64,000 nt of DNA from Streptomyces sp. 130 (GCF_007096885.1 NZ_VJNO01000010.1:62001-126000); one strand, 5' to 3'; positions 34,983 through 44,189 are shown, numbered from the stretch's first letter. Numbers and translations: made by a program. The notes: generated from the sequence alone by a model not told the origin.

Positions 34983-37847
34983 GTGACGGAACAACCGCAG
35001 CCCTTCCGCGACCCGCGACTGCCCTTCGCGGAGCGCGTCGACGACCTGCTCCGGCGGCTGACCCCCGACGAGCGCGTCGCGATGCTGCACCAGTTCGCCC
35101 CCGCGGTCGACCGGCTCGGGCTCGCCGCCTTCCGCACCGGCCAGGAGGCCCTGCACGGCGTCGCCTGGATGGGGCGGGCCACGGTCTTCCCGCAGGCCGT
35201 CGGCCTCGGCGCCACCTGGAACGACGAGCTGGTCCGCCGCATCGGCGCGGCCGTCGGCGACGAGGTCCGCACCAAGCGCGCCCACGACGACCGGGTCGGG
35301 CTCAACGTCTGGGCGCCCACCGTCAATCTGCTGCGCCACCCGCTGTGGGGACGCGGCGAGGAGGGGTACAGCGAGGACGCCGGGCTCACCTCCGCCATCG
35401 CGGTCGCGTACACCCGGGGCCTGCGCGGCGACCACCCGCACTACTGGCGCACCGCCCCCGTCCTCAAGCACTGGCTCGCCCACAACAACGAGACCGACCG
35501 CGACACCTCGTCCTCCTCGGTCCGCCCGAGGGTGCTGCACGAATACGACCTCAGGGCCTTCCGCGACGCCGTCCGGGCGGGCGCGGTGGCCGGGGTGATG
35601 CCCGCGTACAACCTGGTCAACGGCCGCCCCAACCACGTGTCCCCGCTGCTCTCCCGGCACCTGCGCAGCTGGACCGAACAGCCCCTCGCGGTCTGCTCCG
35701 ACGCCGGGGCGCCCAGCAACCTGGTCGACTCCGAGCACTACTTCGACACCCACGAGGAGGCGACCGCCGCCGCCCTGCGCGCCGGCGTCGACAGCTTCAC
35801 CGACCACGGCCAGGACTCCTCCGTCATGACCGGCCGCATCCAGGGCGCCCTGAAGCGCGGCCTCATCGACGAGCAGGACATCGACACCGCCGTCCGCCGC
35901 CTGCTCCACATGCGCTTCGCCCTCGGCGAGTTCGACCCCGGCCTCGACCCGTACGCGGACACCGACGCCCTCGACACCGAGGAGCACCGGACGCTCGCCC
36001 TGGAGGCCGCCGAGCAGGCGGTCGTGCTCCTCAAGAACGACGGACTGCTGCCCCTCGACCCGGACGCCGGCCGGACCGTCGCCGTCGTCGGGCTCCTCGC
36101 GGACGCCTGCAAACTCGACTGGTACAGCGGCACCCTGATCCACCGGTCGACGCCCCTCGACGGACTCCGCGAGCGCTTCGGCGCCGACCGCGTGGTCCAC
36201 GCCGAGGGCGCCGACCTGATCCGCGTCAAGTGCGCGGACGGCTGGCTGCACATCCCCGAGGCCGGCCCGGCCGGGGAAGCGGAGCGCGGCGCGGAGGGCG
36301 CCCTGGACCCGGCACTGCTCGCGGGCCGCACCGACCTGCCGCCGCTGACCTGCGCCGACACCCCGTCCGAGCTGGCGCTCGTGGACTGGGGCGGCGGTGT
36401 GATCACCCTGCGGGAGCCGGACGGCCGCTATCTCTCGGTCGCCGAGGACGGCCGCGTACGCGCCTCCGCGGACGAGCCGGGCGGCTGGATCGTCCAGGAG
36501 ACCTTCCGGTGGGAGGCGGTGGAAGGGCATGCCGGCGGTCACCGCCTTCTGCACATCGGAACGGGTGGGTATGTCTCAGTCGCCGCCGACGGCGTGAAGG
36601 TTGCCGTCCCGGACGAGGAAAATTCCGCGCCCCGCGCCACCGTCTTCGAGATCGAGGTGACCGAGTGCGGCGAGGACGCCGTCGCCCGCGCCGCCGCTGC
36701 CGCCGACACCGTGATCGTGGTCGTCGGCAACGACCCGCACATCAACGGCCGTGAGACCGAGGACCGCGCCACCCTCGACCTGCCCGCCCAGCAGGAACGC
36801 CTCTGGCGCGCCGCCCACGCCGCCAACCCGCGCACCGTCCTGGCGGTCACCTCCGCCTACCCGTACGCGCTGGCCGACGCCGCCGCCACGCTGCCCGCGC
36901 TGCTGTGGACCGCGCACGGCGGCCAGGCGGCGGGCACCGCGCTCGCCCGCGTGCTCGCCGGCGACGTCTCCCCGGCCGGGCGGCTGCCGCAGACCTGGTA
37001 CGCCTCCGACGCGGAGCTGCCGGACCTCCTGGACTACGACATCATCGGCTCGCGGCAGACCTACCTCTACTACAACGGCACCCCGCTGTACCCGTTCGGC
37101 CACGGGCTCACCTACAGCGACTTCACGTACAGCGACCTGACCGCCTCGGTCGAGGACGGCCTGCTGCACGTCTCGCTGGACGTCACCAACACCGGCGCCG
37201 TCGCCTCCGACGAGGTCGCCCAGCTGTACGTACGGGCCGTGGCCCCGTCCGTCACCCGGCCGCTGCGCCAACTCGCCGGACACCGCAGGCTGCACCTGGC
37301 GCCCGGGGCGGCGGAGCGCGTCGCCTTCGCCGTGCCGGTCGAAGAGCTGGGCCACTGGGACGTGGCGCACGGCCGCTGGACCGTCGAGCCCGGCGCCTAC
37401 GAGATCCAGGCGGGCGCCTCCAGCTCGGACATCCGGAGCGTCACGGTCGTCACCGTCGACGGCGAACCGGCCGGGCCGCGCCCGGTCCTGGTCCGCGGTC
37501 TGGAGGCGGCCGACTACGACGAGCAGCTGGGCACCGCGATCGTGGACCGGGCGAAGACGGACGGCGACGCGGTCACCGCCACCGCGGAGGCCAACGAACT
37601 CCTCTACCGGCGATGCGATTTCGGCGCGGGCGTGAGCGGCGCCGAGGTGCTCGCCTCGGGCGAGGGCGCCGTCCTGATCACCGTCGACGGCTCCACCGTC
37701 ACCGTCCCGGTGCCCGCCACCGACGGACCCTACGACCACCGCACCTTCCACGCCGGTCTGACCGCCTCCGGCGCGCAAGACCTGCGCGTCGCCCTGCGCG
37801 GCACCGTCCGGCTGGCCCGGCTCGGCTTCACCGGGACCGGCGCGTGA
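34983..37847 (+). CDS. Glycoside hydrolase family 3 (beta-glucosidase/beta-xylosidase) with inserted beta-trefoil-like domain
   Basis: A 954-residue cytosolic enzyme. The N-terminal TIM barrel has the probable nucleophile Asp240 in VCSDAGAPSNL and KHWLAHNNETDR in the substrate pocket. Within the alpha/beta domain, about residues 415-560 form an insertion with repeating ITLREPDGRYLSV-like and GGYVSVAADG units, like a fascin or beta-trefoil carbohydrate-binding module. A fibronectin-III-like domain is near 720-815, and about 125 further residues of unknown fold close the protein. GTG 34983 has GAAGGA upstream. In context it would cut the beta-1,4-glucan backbone of imported oligosaccharides. 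Beta-xylosidase activity is an alternative. Confidence 0.92.
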   Translation: MTEQPQPFRDPRLPFAERVDDLLRRLTPDERVAMLHQFAPAVDRLGLAAFRTGQEALHGVAWMGRATVFPQAVGLGATWNDELVRRIGAAVGDEVRTKRAHDDRVGLNVWAPTVNLLRHPLWGRGEEGYSEDAGLTSAIAVAYTRGLRGDHPHYWRTAPVLKHWLAHNNETDRDTSSSSVRPRVLHEYDLRAFRDAVRAGAVAGVMPAYNLVNGRPNHVSPLLSRHLRSWTEQPLAVCSDAGAPSNLVDSEHYFDTHEEATAAALRAGVDSFTDHGQDSSVMTGRIQGALKRGLIDEQDIDTAVRRLLHMRFALGEFDPGLDPYADTDALDTEEHRTLALEAAEQAVVLLKNDGLLPLDPDAGRTVAVVGLLADACKLDWYSGTLIHRSTPLDGLRERFGADRVVHAEGADLIRVKCADGWLHIPEAGPAGEAERGAEGALDPALLAGRTDLPPLTCADTPSELALVDWGGGVITLREPDGRYLSVAEDGRVRASADEPGGWIVQETFRWEAVEGHAGGHRLLHIGTGGYVSVAADGVKVAVPDEENSAPRATVFEIEVTECGEDAVARAAAAADTVIVVVGNDPHINGRETEDRATLDLPAQQERLWRAAHAANPRTVLAVTSAYPYALADAAATLPALLWTAHGGQAAGTALARVLAGDVSPAGRLPQTWYASDAELPDLLDYDIIGSRQTYLYYNGTPLYPFGHGLTYSDFTYSDLTASVEDGLLHVSLDVTNTGAVASDEVAQLYVRAVAPSVTRPLRQLAGHRRLHLAPGAAERVAFAVPVEELGHWDVAHGRWTVEPGAYEIQAGASSSDIRSVTVVTVDGEPAGPRPVLVRGLEAADYDEQLGTAIVDRAKTDGDAVTATAEANELLYRRCDFGAGVSGAEVLASGEGAVLITVDGSTVTVPVPATDGPYDHRTFHAGLTASGAQDLRVALRGTVRLARLGFTGTGA

Positions 37848-37899
37848 CACACCGCAGTCTCCCCGTTCCCCCTTCCGTTGCCCCCGGCAAGGAGTCCGC

Positions 37900-40170
37900 A
37901 TGAAGTTCACCGACGGCTTCTGGCTCATGCGTGAGGGCGTACGCGCCTCCTACGCGACCGAGATCCGCGATCTGCGCGTGAGCGCCGACCGTTTCACCGC
38001 CTACGCGGCCGTGAAACGGGTGGCCGCGCGCGGCGACACCCTCAACACCCCGCTCATCACCGTCGACTGCTTCTCCCCGGCCGAGGGGATCATCGGCGTC
38101 CGCACCACACACCACGCCGGCAAGGCCCGCCGCGGCCCGGACTTCGCCCTCCCCGGGCTCGACCCGGCCGGCTCCGGCGCCCGCACCCGGCAGGACGGCG
38201 AGGTCACCGAACTCACCAGCGGCCCGCTGACGTTGCGCATGGACGCCGGCGGGCCCTGGGGCCTCACCTTCCTCGACGCCGCGGGGCGCCGCCTGACCGG
38301 GGTCGATCCCAAGGGCACCGCCTTCGCCACCACCCCGGACGGCGCCCACCACATGGTCGCGCAACTCGCCCTGGACGTCGGCGAGAACGTCTACGGGCTC
38401 GGCGAGCGCTTCACCCCCTACGTGAAGAACGGCCAGAGCGTCGACATCTGGCAGGCGGACGGCGGCACCAGCAGCGAACTCGCCTACAAGAACGTCCCGT
38501 TCTACCTCTCCTCGCGCGGCTACGGCGTCTTCGTCAACCACCCGGGCAGGGTCTCCTTCGAGGTCGGCTCGGAGTCCGTGGGACAGGTGCAGTTCAGCGT
38601 CGAGGACCAGTCGCTGGAGTACTACATCGTCGCCGGACCGACGCCCAAGGAGGTGCTGGCCCGCTACACCGCGCTCACCGGCCGCCCGGCGCTCCCGCCG
38701 GCCTGGTCGTTCGGCCTGTGGCTGACGACGTCCTTCTGCACCTCGTACGACGAGGAGACCGTCACCTCGTTCGTGGACGGCATGGCGGAACGCGACATCC
38801 CGCTGTCCGTCTTCCACTTCGACTGCTTCTGGATGCGCGAGTACCAGTGGTCGGACTTCCTCTGGGACCCGGAGGTCTTCCCGGACCCGGAGGGCATGCT
38901 CGCCCGGCTCAAGGAACGCGGGCTGCGGATCAGCATGTGGATCAACCCGTACATCGCCCAGAAGTCGGCGCTGTTCGCGGAGGGCGCCGAGCTCGGCCAC
39001 CTGGTCCGCCGCCCCAACGGCGACGTCTGGCAATGGGACCTGTGGCAGCCCGGCATGGCCCTGGTCGACTTCACCAGCCCCGCCGCGCGCGAGTGGTACA
39101 CCGGCAAGCTGCGGCTGCTGCTCGACCAGGGCGTCGACTGCTTCAAGACGGACTTCGGCGAGCGCGTCCCGACCGACGTCGTCTGGCACGACGGCTCGGA
39201 CCCCGAGCGGATGCACAACTACTACGCGCAGATCTACAACCAGACCGTCTTCGAACTCCTGGAGGAGGAGCGCGGCCGGGGCGAGGCGGTGCTCTTCGCC
39301 CGCTCGGCCACGGCCGGCGGCCAGCAGTTCCCGGTGCACTGGGGCGGCGACTGCTTCGCCTCGTTCACGGCGATGGCCGAGTCGCTGCGCGGCGGCCTGT
39401 CCCTGTCGCTCTCCGGCTTCGGTTTCTGGAGCCACGACATCGGCGGTTTCGAGGGCACCCCGGACCCGGCGGTCTTCAAGCGCTGGCTCGCCTTCGGCCT
39501 GCTCTCCTCGCACAGCCGGCTGCACGGCAACGTGTCCTACCGGGTGCCGTGGGAGTTCGGCGAGGAAGCGGTGGACGTCGCCCGGAGGTTCACCCTGCTC
39601 AAGCACCGGCTCATGCCGTACCTCTACGGCGCCGCCGCCACCGCCCACCGCACCGGCGTCCCCGTGATGCGGCCCATGCTGCTCGAATTCCCCGGCGACC
39701 CGGCCACCCGCACCCTGGACCGGCAGTACATGCTCGGCCCCGACCTGCTGGTCGCCCCGGTCTTCACGGAGGACGGGCAGGTCGAGTACTACGTCCCCGA
39801 GGGGACCTGGACCCATCTGCTCACCGGCGAGACGGTCACCGGTCCCGCCTGGCGCCAGGAGACCCACGGCTTCGACAGCCTCCCGCTCCTCGTCCGCCCC
39901 GGCGCGGTCCTGCCCTGGGGCGGGGACGACCGGCGCCCGGACGGCGACTGGCTGGACGGGCTCACGCTGCGGGTCTTCGGCGAGGGGGACGGTACGACGG
40001 TCACCGTGCCGGACCACGCGGGCGCCACCGCCGCCACCTTCCGGGTGACGCGCGAGGGGGACACCCTCACGGTCACCTCGGAGCGCATCGACCGCCCCTA
40101 CCGCGTGGTCGCCGAGGCGACGGGGGCCGCGGCGGAGGGGAGGGGGACGGTGACGGTGCGCGGGGCGTGA
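37900..40170 (+). CDS. Alpha-xylosidase, glycoside hydrolase family 31 (YicI-like)
   Basis: A 756-residue intracellular enzyme closely resembling E. coli YicI from its first residues (MKFTDGFWLM against MKISDGNWLI as I recall it). The nucleophile Asp418 lies in FKTDFGER and the acid/base Asp484 in VHWGGDCF, the YicI arrangement. FHFDCFWM and SGFGFWSHDIGGF are also as in YicI-type alpha-xylosidases rather than alpha-glucosidases. It removes alpha-1,6-xylose from the non-reducing end of xyloglucan oligosaccharides such as isoprimeverose. AAGGAG precedes the ATG. It follows GH3 after 52 bases and probably shares its transcript. Confidence 0.95.
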   Translation: MKFTDGFWLMREGVRASYATEIRDLRVSADRFTAYAAVKRVAARGDTLNTPLITVDCFSPAEGIIGVRTTHHAGKARRGPDFALPGLDPAGSGARTRQDGEVTELTSGPLTLRMDAGGPWGLTFLDAAGRRLTGVDPKGTAFATTPDGAHHMVAQLALDVGENVYGLGERFTPYVKNGQSVDIWQADGGTSSELAYKNVPFYLSSRGYGVFVNHPGRVSFEVGSESVGQVQFSVEDQSLEYYIVAGPTPKEVLARYTALTGRPALPPAWSFGLWLTTSFCTSYDEETVTSFVDGMAERDIPLSVFHFDCFWMREYQWSDFLWDPEVFPDPEGMLARLKERGLRISMWINPYIAQKSALFAEGAELGHLVRRPNGDVWQWDLWQPGMALVDFTSPAAREWYTGKLRLLLDQGVDCFKTDFGERVPTDVVWHDGSDPERMHNYYAQIYNQTVFELLEEERGRGEAVLFARSATAGGQQFPVHWGGDCFASFTAMAESLRGGLSLSLSGFGFWSHDIGGFEGTPDPAVFKRWLAFGLLSSHSRLHGNVSYRVPWEFGEEAVDVARRFTLLKHRLMPYLYGAAATAHRTGVPVMRPMLLEFPGDPATRTLDRQYMLGPDLLVAPVFTEDGQVEYYVPEGTWTHLLTGETVTGPAWRQETHGFDSLPLLVRPGAVLPWGGDDRRPDGDWLDGLTLRVFGEGDGTTVTVPDHAGATAATFRVTREGDTLTVTSERIDRPYRVVAEATGAAAEGRGTVTVRGA

Positions 40171-40194
40171 CCGCGCCTTGACACCTTCCGTGTT

Positions 40195-40213
40195 TGCCTA
40201 AGCCCCTTAGGCA
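40195..40213. promoter_or_regulatory. TetR-type operator and promoter
   Basis: A 19-base inverted repeat, TGCCTAA-GCCCC-TTAGGCA, lies 36 bases before the TetR start. A -35-like TTGACA at 40178-40183 is just upstream, so the repeat covers the -10 region. This is the standard layout for autoregulation. Confidence 0.75.
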
Positions 40214-40248
40214 CGCGCATGATGGTCGTCCCGGACGAGGAGGCGACC

Positions 40249-40827
40249 ATGGTGCGCGCGGGACTGACCGCCGAACGCCTGACCAGGGCGGGCGCCGAGC
40301 TGGCCGACGAGGTCGGCTTCGACCGGGTGACGGTCTCGGCGCTCGCCCGGCGGTTCGACGTCAAGGTCGCGAGCCTCTACTCGCACCTGAGGAACTCCCA
40401 CGACCTGAGGACCCGGATCGCCCTGCTCGCCCTGGAGGAGATGGCCGACCGGGGCGCCGCCGCGCTCGCGGGCCGGGCCGGAAAGGACGCGCTGAGCGCC
40501 TTCGGCGACGTCTACCGGGATTACGCCCGCGAGCACCCCGGCCGTTACGCGGCGGCCCAGATGAAGCTCGACCCGGAGGCGGCGGCGGCCAGTGCCGGCG
40601 GCCGGCACGCGCGGATGACCCGGGCCGTCCTGCGCGGCTACGACCTGACCGAGCCGGACCAGACGCATGCCGTGCGGCTCCTCGGCAGCGTCTTCCACGG
40701 ATTCGTCAGCCTGGAGGCCCAGGGCGGGTTCAGCCACAGCGCCCCCGGCTCGCAGGAGTCCTGGACCCGCACCCTCGACGCGCTGGACGCCCTCCTGCGC
40801 AACTGGCCCGCACCCCGGACCTCGTAA
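40249..40827 (+). CDS. TetR family transcriptional regulator
   Basis: A 192-residue repressor. The N-terminal helix-turn-helix reads VTVSALARRFDVKVASLYSHLRN (about residues 28-50). The C-terminal ligand domain resembles the TetR_C WHG-type group (FHGFVSLEAQGGF). ATG 40249 has GAGGAGG upstream; an ATG 30 bases earlier is less well placed. It is followed after 22 bases by an SGNH hydrolase gene that it probably controls together with itself through the operator upstream. Confidence 0.9.
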   Translation: MVRAGLTAERLTRAGAELADEVGFDRVTVSALARRFDVKVASLYSHLRNSHDLRTRIALLALEEMADRGAAALAGRAGKDALSAFGDVYRDYAREHPGRYAAAQMKLDPEAAAASAGGRHARMTRAVLRGYDLTEPDQTHAVRLLGSVFHGFVSLEAQGGFSHSAPGSQESWTRTLDALDALLRNWPAPRTS

Positions 40828-40849
40828 CCCCCGAGCCCCAGGTGGAGCC

Positions 40850-42037
40850 ATGAGCACCGACACGCCCGCACCCCTCCCGTTCACCACCCCGGTCACCCCC
40901 GCCCTCCTGCGGGGCGCGCTCGCCGTGGAGCGCACCGACACCGGGCTGCTCCCGCACCGCCTGCCCGCCGCCGCCCGCGCCCAGGCCCCGGACGGCCAGA
41001 TCGCCCTGGCCGAGGCCCAGCCCTCCGGCGTACGGCTGGCCTTCCGGACCCGGGCCACCGCGGTCGAACTGCAGGCGCGGCGCACCCGCACCGCCTACCA
41101 GGGCGCACCCTCTCGGTCCGGCGGGGTGTACGACCTGCTGGTGGACGGCGTCCTCGCGGCGCGGGGATCGGCGAGCGGCGGCAACGTCCTCGATGTCGAC
41201 ATGACGACCGGGGCGACACACTTGCGCGCCGGACCGGTCGGGTCCGTACGGTTCGACGCACTCGCGGACCGCGAGAAGGACGTCGAGATCTGGCTCCCGT
41301 ACGACGAGCGCACCGAACTCGTCGCCCTGCACACCGACGCGCCCGTCACGCCCGCCCCGGCCTCCGGCCGCAAGGTGTGGCTGCACCACGGGAGCTCGAT
41401 CAGCCACGGCTCCGACGCCGCGAGCCCCACGACCACCTGGCCCGCGCGTGCGGCGCTGCTCGGTGGCGTCGAGCTGGTCAATCTGGGCCTGGGCGGCAGC
41501 GCCCTGCTCGACCCGTTCACGGCCCGCGCGATGCGGGACACCCCCGCCGACCTGATCAGCGTCAAGATCGGCATCAACCTCGTCAACGCCGACGTGATGC
41601 GGGTGCGCGCCTTCGCCCCGGCGGTGCACGGCTTCCTCGACACCATCCGCGAGGGCCACCCGGACACCCCGCTCCTGGTGGTCTCACCCGTGCTGTGCCC
41701 CATCCACGAGGACACCCCGGGGCCCAGCGTCCCCGACTTCGGCCGCCTCGGCGAGGGCCGGGTCCGCTTCGCGGCGATGGGCGACCCCGAGGACAGCGCC
41801 ACCGGCAAGCTGACGCTCCGCGTCATCCGCGACGAACTGGCCCGGCTGGTGGCTCAGCGGTCCGCCGGCGACCCGCGGCTGCGCTATCTGGACGGGCGCG
41901 AGCTGTACGGCGAGGCGGACGCGGAGGAGTTCCCCCTCCCCGACGCCCTCCACCCGGACGCCGCGACGCACCTGCGCATGGGCGACCGCTTCGCCGCGCT
42001 GGCCTTCGGAACGCGGGGGGCGTTCGCCTTCTCGTGA
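40850..42037 (+). CDS. SGNH/GDSL hydrolase (esterase)
   Basis: A 395-residue esterase without a signal peptide. The four SGNH blocks are visible: Ser183 in HHGSSISHG, Gly in NLGLGGSALLD, Asn in KIGINLVNA, and Asp/His in DALHPDAATH near the C-terminus. An N-terminal beta domain of about 165 residues precedes the catalytic part, as in several carbohydrate acetylesterases. GGTGGAG precedes the ATG. It is downstream of the TetR gene and 0.7 kb from the alpha-xylosidase gene, so it might deacetylate imported oligosaccharides; this is only suggested by position. Confidence 0.88.
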   Translation: MSTDTPAPLPFTTPVTPALLRGALAVERTDTGLLPHRLPAAARAQAPDGQIALAEAQPSGVRLAFRTRATAVELQARRTRTAYQGAPSRSGGVYDLLVDGVLAARGSASGGNVLDVDMTTGATHLRAGPVGSVRFDALADREKDVEIWLPYDERTELVALHTDAPVTPAPASGRKVWLHHGSSISHGSDAASPTTTWPARAALLGGVELVNLGLGGSALLDPFTARAMRDTPADLISVKIGINLVNADVMRVRAFAPAVHGFLDTIREGHPDTPLLVVSPVLCPIHEDTPGPSVPDFGRLGEGRVRFAAMGDPEDSATGKLTLRVIRDELARLVAQRSAGDPRLRYLDGRELYGEADAEEFPLPDALHPDAATHLRMGDRFAALAFGTRGAFAFS

Positions 42038-42040
42038 AGC

Positions 42041-42078
42041 GCCGGGGCCGGGCGGGTCCGCGCCCGCCCGGCCCCGGC
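42041..42078. terminator. Strong bidirectional hairpin terminator
   Basis: A perfect 16-bp stem, GCCGGGGCCGGGCGGG (42041-42056) with CCCGCCCGGCCCCGGC (42063-42078), and a six-base loop lie between the converging SGNH gene and the minus-strand secreted protein gene. Confidence 0.85.
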
Positions 42079-42084
42079 ACACCG

Positions 42085-42924
42085 TCAGACGCCCGGCGGC
42101 ACGTGGGACGGGCGGCCCCGGCCCCGGGTCACCGAGTAGCCGAAGACGCCCGCCAGCGCGGCGAGCACACCGCCGCCGGCCGTCCACAGCCAGCGGCTGG
42201 TCCACCAGCCGGAGGACCAGCCGTCCTCGGGCTCACCGGCCATCGCGACCGGCTCGGCGGAGGCGTCCGTGCCGGCCGCGTCGTCCGAGGCCCGCTCGGC
42301 CGTGGAGACCCCCGGGACCAGCGGCTTCGACAGGCTGCCGTCCACGTCGACGGACCCGCCCTGGTCCTTCGAGTTCACCTCGACCTCGGTGCGCACCGGC
42401 AGACCGAGGTCGGCCTGGGCCAGGTCCACGACCGTGAGGCGGACGTAGTAACTGCCCGGCAGCGGGTCGTTGGCCCACGGCTCGGCGTTGGCCCGCACCG
42501 TGCGCAGCACACAGGTCAGCTCGACCGTGGCGGCGTCGGCCGCGGCGGTGCCGGTCTGCTTGCCGTACATGCACGCCTGGCGGCGGCGCAGCCCGTCGTA
42601 CACGTCGACCTGCCAGGTCTGCGCCCCGTGCCGGCTGGCGCTCTCGGGCAGCGTGACCTTCGCCGTCACCGTGGCGCGCTGCCCGGCGTCGGCCGGGAAG
42701 ACCCAGTACAGGTAGTCGCCGGTGGAGGCCCCGGCGGTGGCGGTCTCGCCCTGCTGGATCGCGGTGGCGGTACGGAAGGCGGTGCCGGCCTCCGTGGGGC
42801 CCGAGCCGTCACCGGAAGCGCTCGGGCTCGGCGACGCGTCGTCGGCCGCGGCGGCGCCCGCCCCGGTCAGCAGGGCCAGGCCGGTCAGCAGCGCGCCCGC
42901 GAGCACGCGTCTCGTACGGGACAT
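42085..42924 (-). CDS. Secreted, C-terminally membrane-anchored protein of unknown function (VWA partner)
   Basis: A 279-residue product with a signal peptide (residues 1-28, ending AAAADD), an extracellular beta-rich region with two candidate disulfide cysteines (QACMYG and LTCVL), and a C-terminal membrane helix WLWTAGGGVLAALAGVFGY with a basic tail. The ATG overlaps the stop of the VWA gene in TGATG, so the two are coupled and probably form a surface complex. I do not recognise the central domain; it resembles pre-peptidase-type beta sandwiches in its YYVRLTVVDL part. Confidence 0.8.
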   Translation of the reverse strand: MSRTRRVLAGALLTGLALLTGAGAAAADDASPSPSASGDGSGPTEAGTAFRTATAIQQGETATAGASTGDYLYWVFPADAGQRATVTAKVTLPESASRHGAQTWQVDVYDGLRRRQACMYGKQTGTAAADAATVELTCVLRTVRANAEPWANDPLPGSYYVRLTVVDLAQADLGLPVRTEVEVNSKDQGGSVDVDGSLSKPLVPGVSTAERASDDAAGTDASAEPVAMAGEPEDGWSSGWWTSRWLWTAGGGVLAALAGVFGYSVTRGRGRPSHVPPGV

Positions 42925-44189
42925 CAGCGGGTCCTCCAGACAGCGATGCGCCAGCGCGAGATCCAGCCGAAGAGCAGACCCACGATCAGGCCGGTCAGGG
43001 TGAGCAGGCCCAGCAGCCACCAGCCGTGGCCCAGGCCGAACGCGGCGACGTCCGCCGCCTCGTCGGGGGCGTCCACCACGTCGACGGTCAGTTCCAGCGG
43101 CATGCCGGGGGCGGTCTTCACCGAGGCCGGGGCCGAGAACGAGTTGCTGACCTGGAGGCACACGGTCTCCGGGGTCCGCTCGTCCTCGTCCTGCTCGGGC
43201 TTCGGATAGCGCAGCCCGGACGAGATGGCGTCGGTGCGCCCCGTCCCGGACTCGGCGCCCCGGACGATCTCGCGGCCGTGCGTGGTCACCGCGCGCAGCA
43301 GCATCCCGTAGTCGTTGTTGACGGCGCGGTCGGCGAACACGCTGACCGAGGCGCGCAGTTCCTGGCCCGGCAGCAGCTCGACCTTGTACCAGCGGTGCTC
43401 GGCGAACTTCTCGCGGTCGGTGTAGAGGCCCGGCTTCAGCTCGGGCGCGTCCGTGCAGCTGCCGGCGCCCTTGGTGGCGACCGGGGTGACCACGGGCTCG
43501 GCCGCCCGGTCCACCAACTGCTTCACGCGGCCCGACAGTTCGTCGGTGTGCTGGACGGCCGTGTAGGTGCCGCCGGTGGCCTCCGCGATGCAGGTCAGCT
43601 GCTGGCGGATCTTCGCGTTGGGCACCAGGCCCAGTGTGTCGATGACCAGGTGGATGCCGCGCGCCGCGATGTCGCGGGCGACCTCGCACGGGTCGAGCGG
43701 GCCGCAGGTGTCCTCGCCGTCGCTGATCAGCACGATCCGGCGGGTGGAGTCACCGCCCTCCAGGTCGTCGGCGGCGCCCAGCAGCGCGGGGCCGATCGGG
43801 GTCCAGCCGGTGGGGGCGAGCGTGGCGACGGCGGTCTTCGCCTCGGTGCGGTCCAGCGGGCCGACCGGGTACAGCTGCTTGGTGTCCTTGCAGCCCACCT
43901 TGCGGTCGTCGCCCGGATAGTCGGCGCCGAGGGTGCGGATGCCGAGCTGCACCTGCTCCGGCACCGCGTCCAGGACCTCGTTGAACGCCTGCTTCGCCGC
44001 GCTCATCCGGGACTGGCCGTCGATGTCGCGGGTGCGCATGGAACCGCTGACGTCGAGGACCAGTTCGACCTTGGGGGAGGCTTTCGTGGGGGTTTCGTCG
44101 GCCGATGCGGGCAGCGCCGAGCCGAGCCCGGCGGTCAGGGTGGCGAGCAGGACGCCCACCCCGACCGTCAGCCTTCTTCTTATGATCAT
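42924..44189 (-). CDS. Secreted von Willebrand factor A (VWA) domain protein with C-terminal anchor
   Basis: A 421-residue protein with a signal peptide (1-30, ASA), then a VWA domain whose metal site motif DVSGS is at residues 46-50, completed by TGWTPIGPAL and LISDGEDTC. A second extracellular beta domain follows (about 235-380), then a membrane helix WWLLGLLTLTGLIVGLLFGW and a short basic tail. VWA domains bind proteins through a metal ion. It is first of a two-gene operon with another anchored protein. The role is unknown, perhaps envelope assembly or adhesion. Confidence 0.88.
   Translation of the reverse strand: MIIRRRLTVGVGVLLATLTAGLGSALPASADETPTKASPKVELVLDVSGSMRTRDIDGQSRMSAAKQAFNEVLDAVPEQVQLGIRTLGADYPGDDRKVGCKDTKQLYPVGPLDRTEAKTAVATLAPTGWTPIGPALLGAADDLEGGDSTRRIVLISDGEDTCGPLDPCEVARDIAARGIHLVIDTLGLVPNAKIRQQLTCIAEATGGTYTAVQHTDELSGRVKQLVDRAAEPVVTPVATKGAGSCTDAPELKPGLYTDREKFAEHRWYKVELLPGQELRASVSVFADRAVNNDYGMLLRAVTTHGREIVRGAESGTGRTDAISSGLRYPKPEQDEDERTPETVCLQVSNSFSAPASVKTAPGMPLELTVDVVDAPDEAADVAAFGLGHGWWLLGLLTLTGLIVGLLFGWISRWRIAVWRTR

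Noticed and set aside
40195..40213. Inverted repeat before the TetR gene as a transcription terminator for GH31
   Set aside because: Arms are only seven bases with no T-tract, and position over the promoter fits an operator better.
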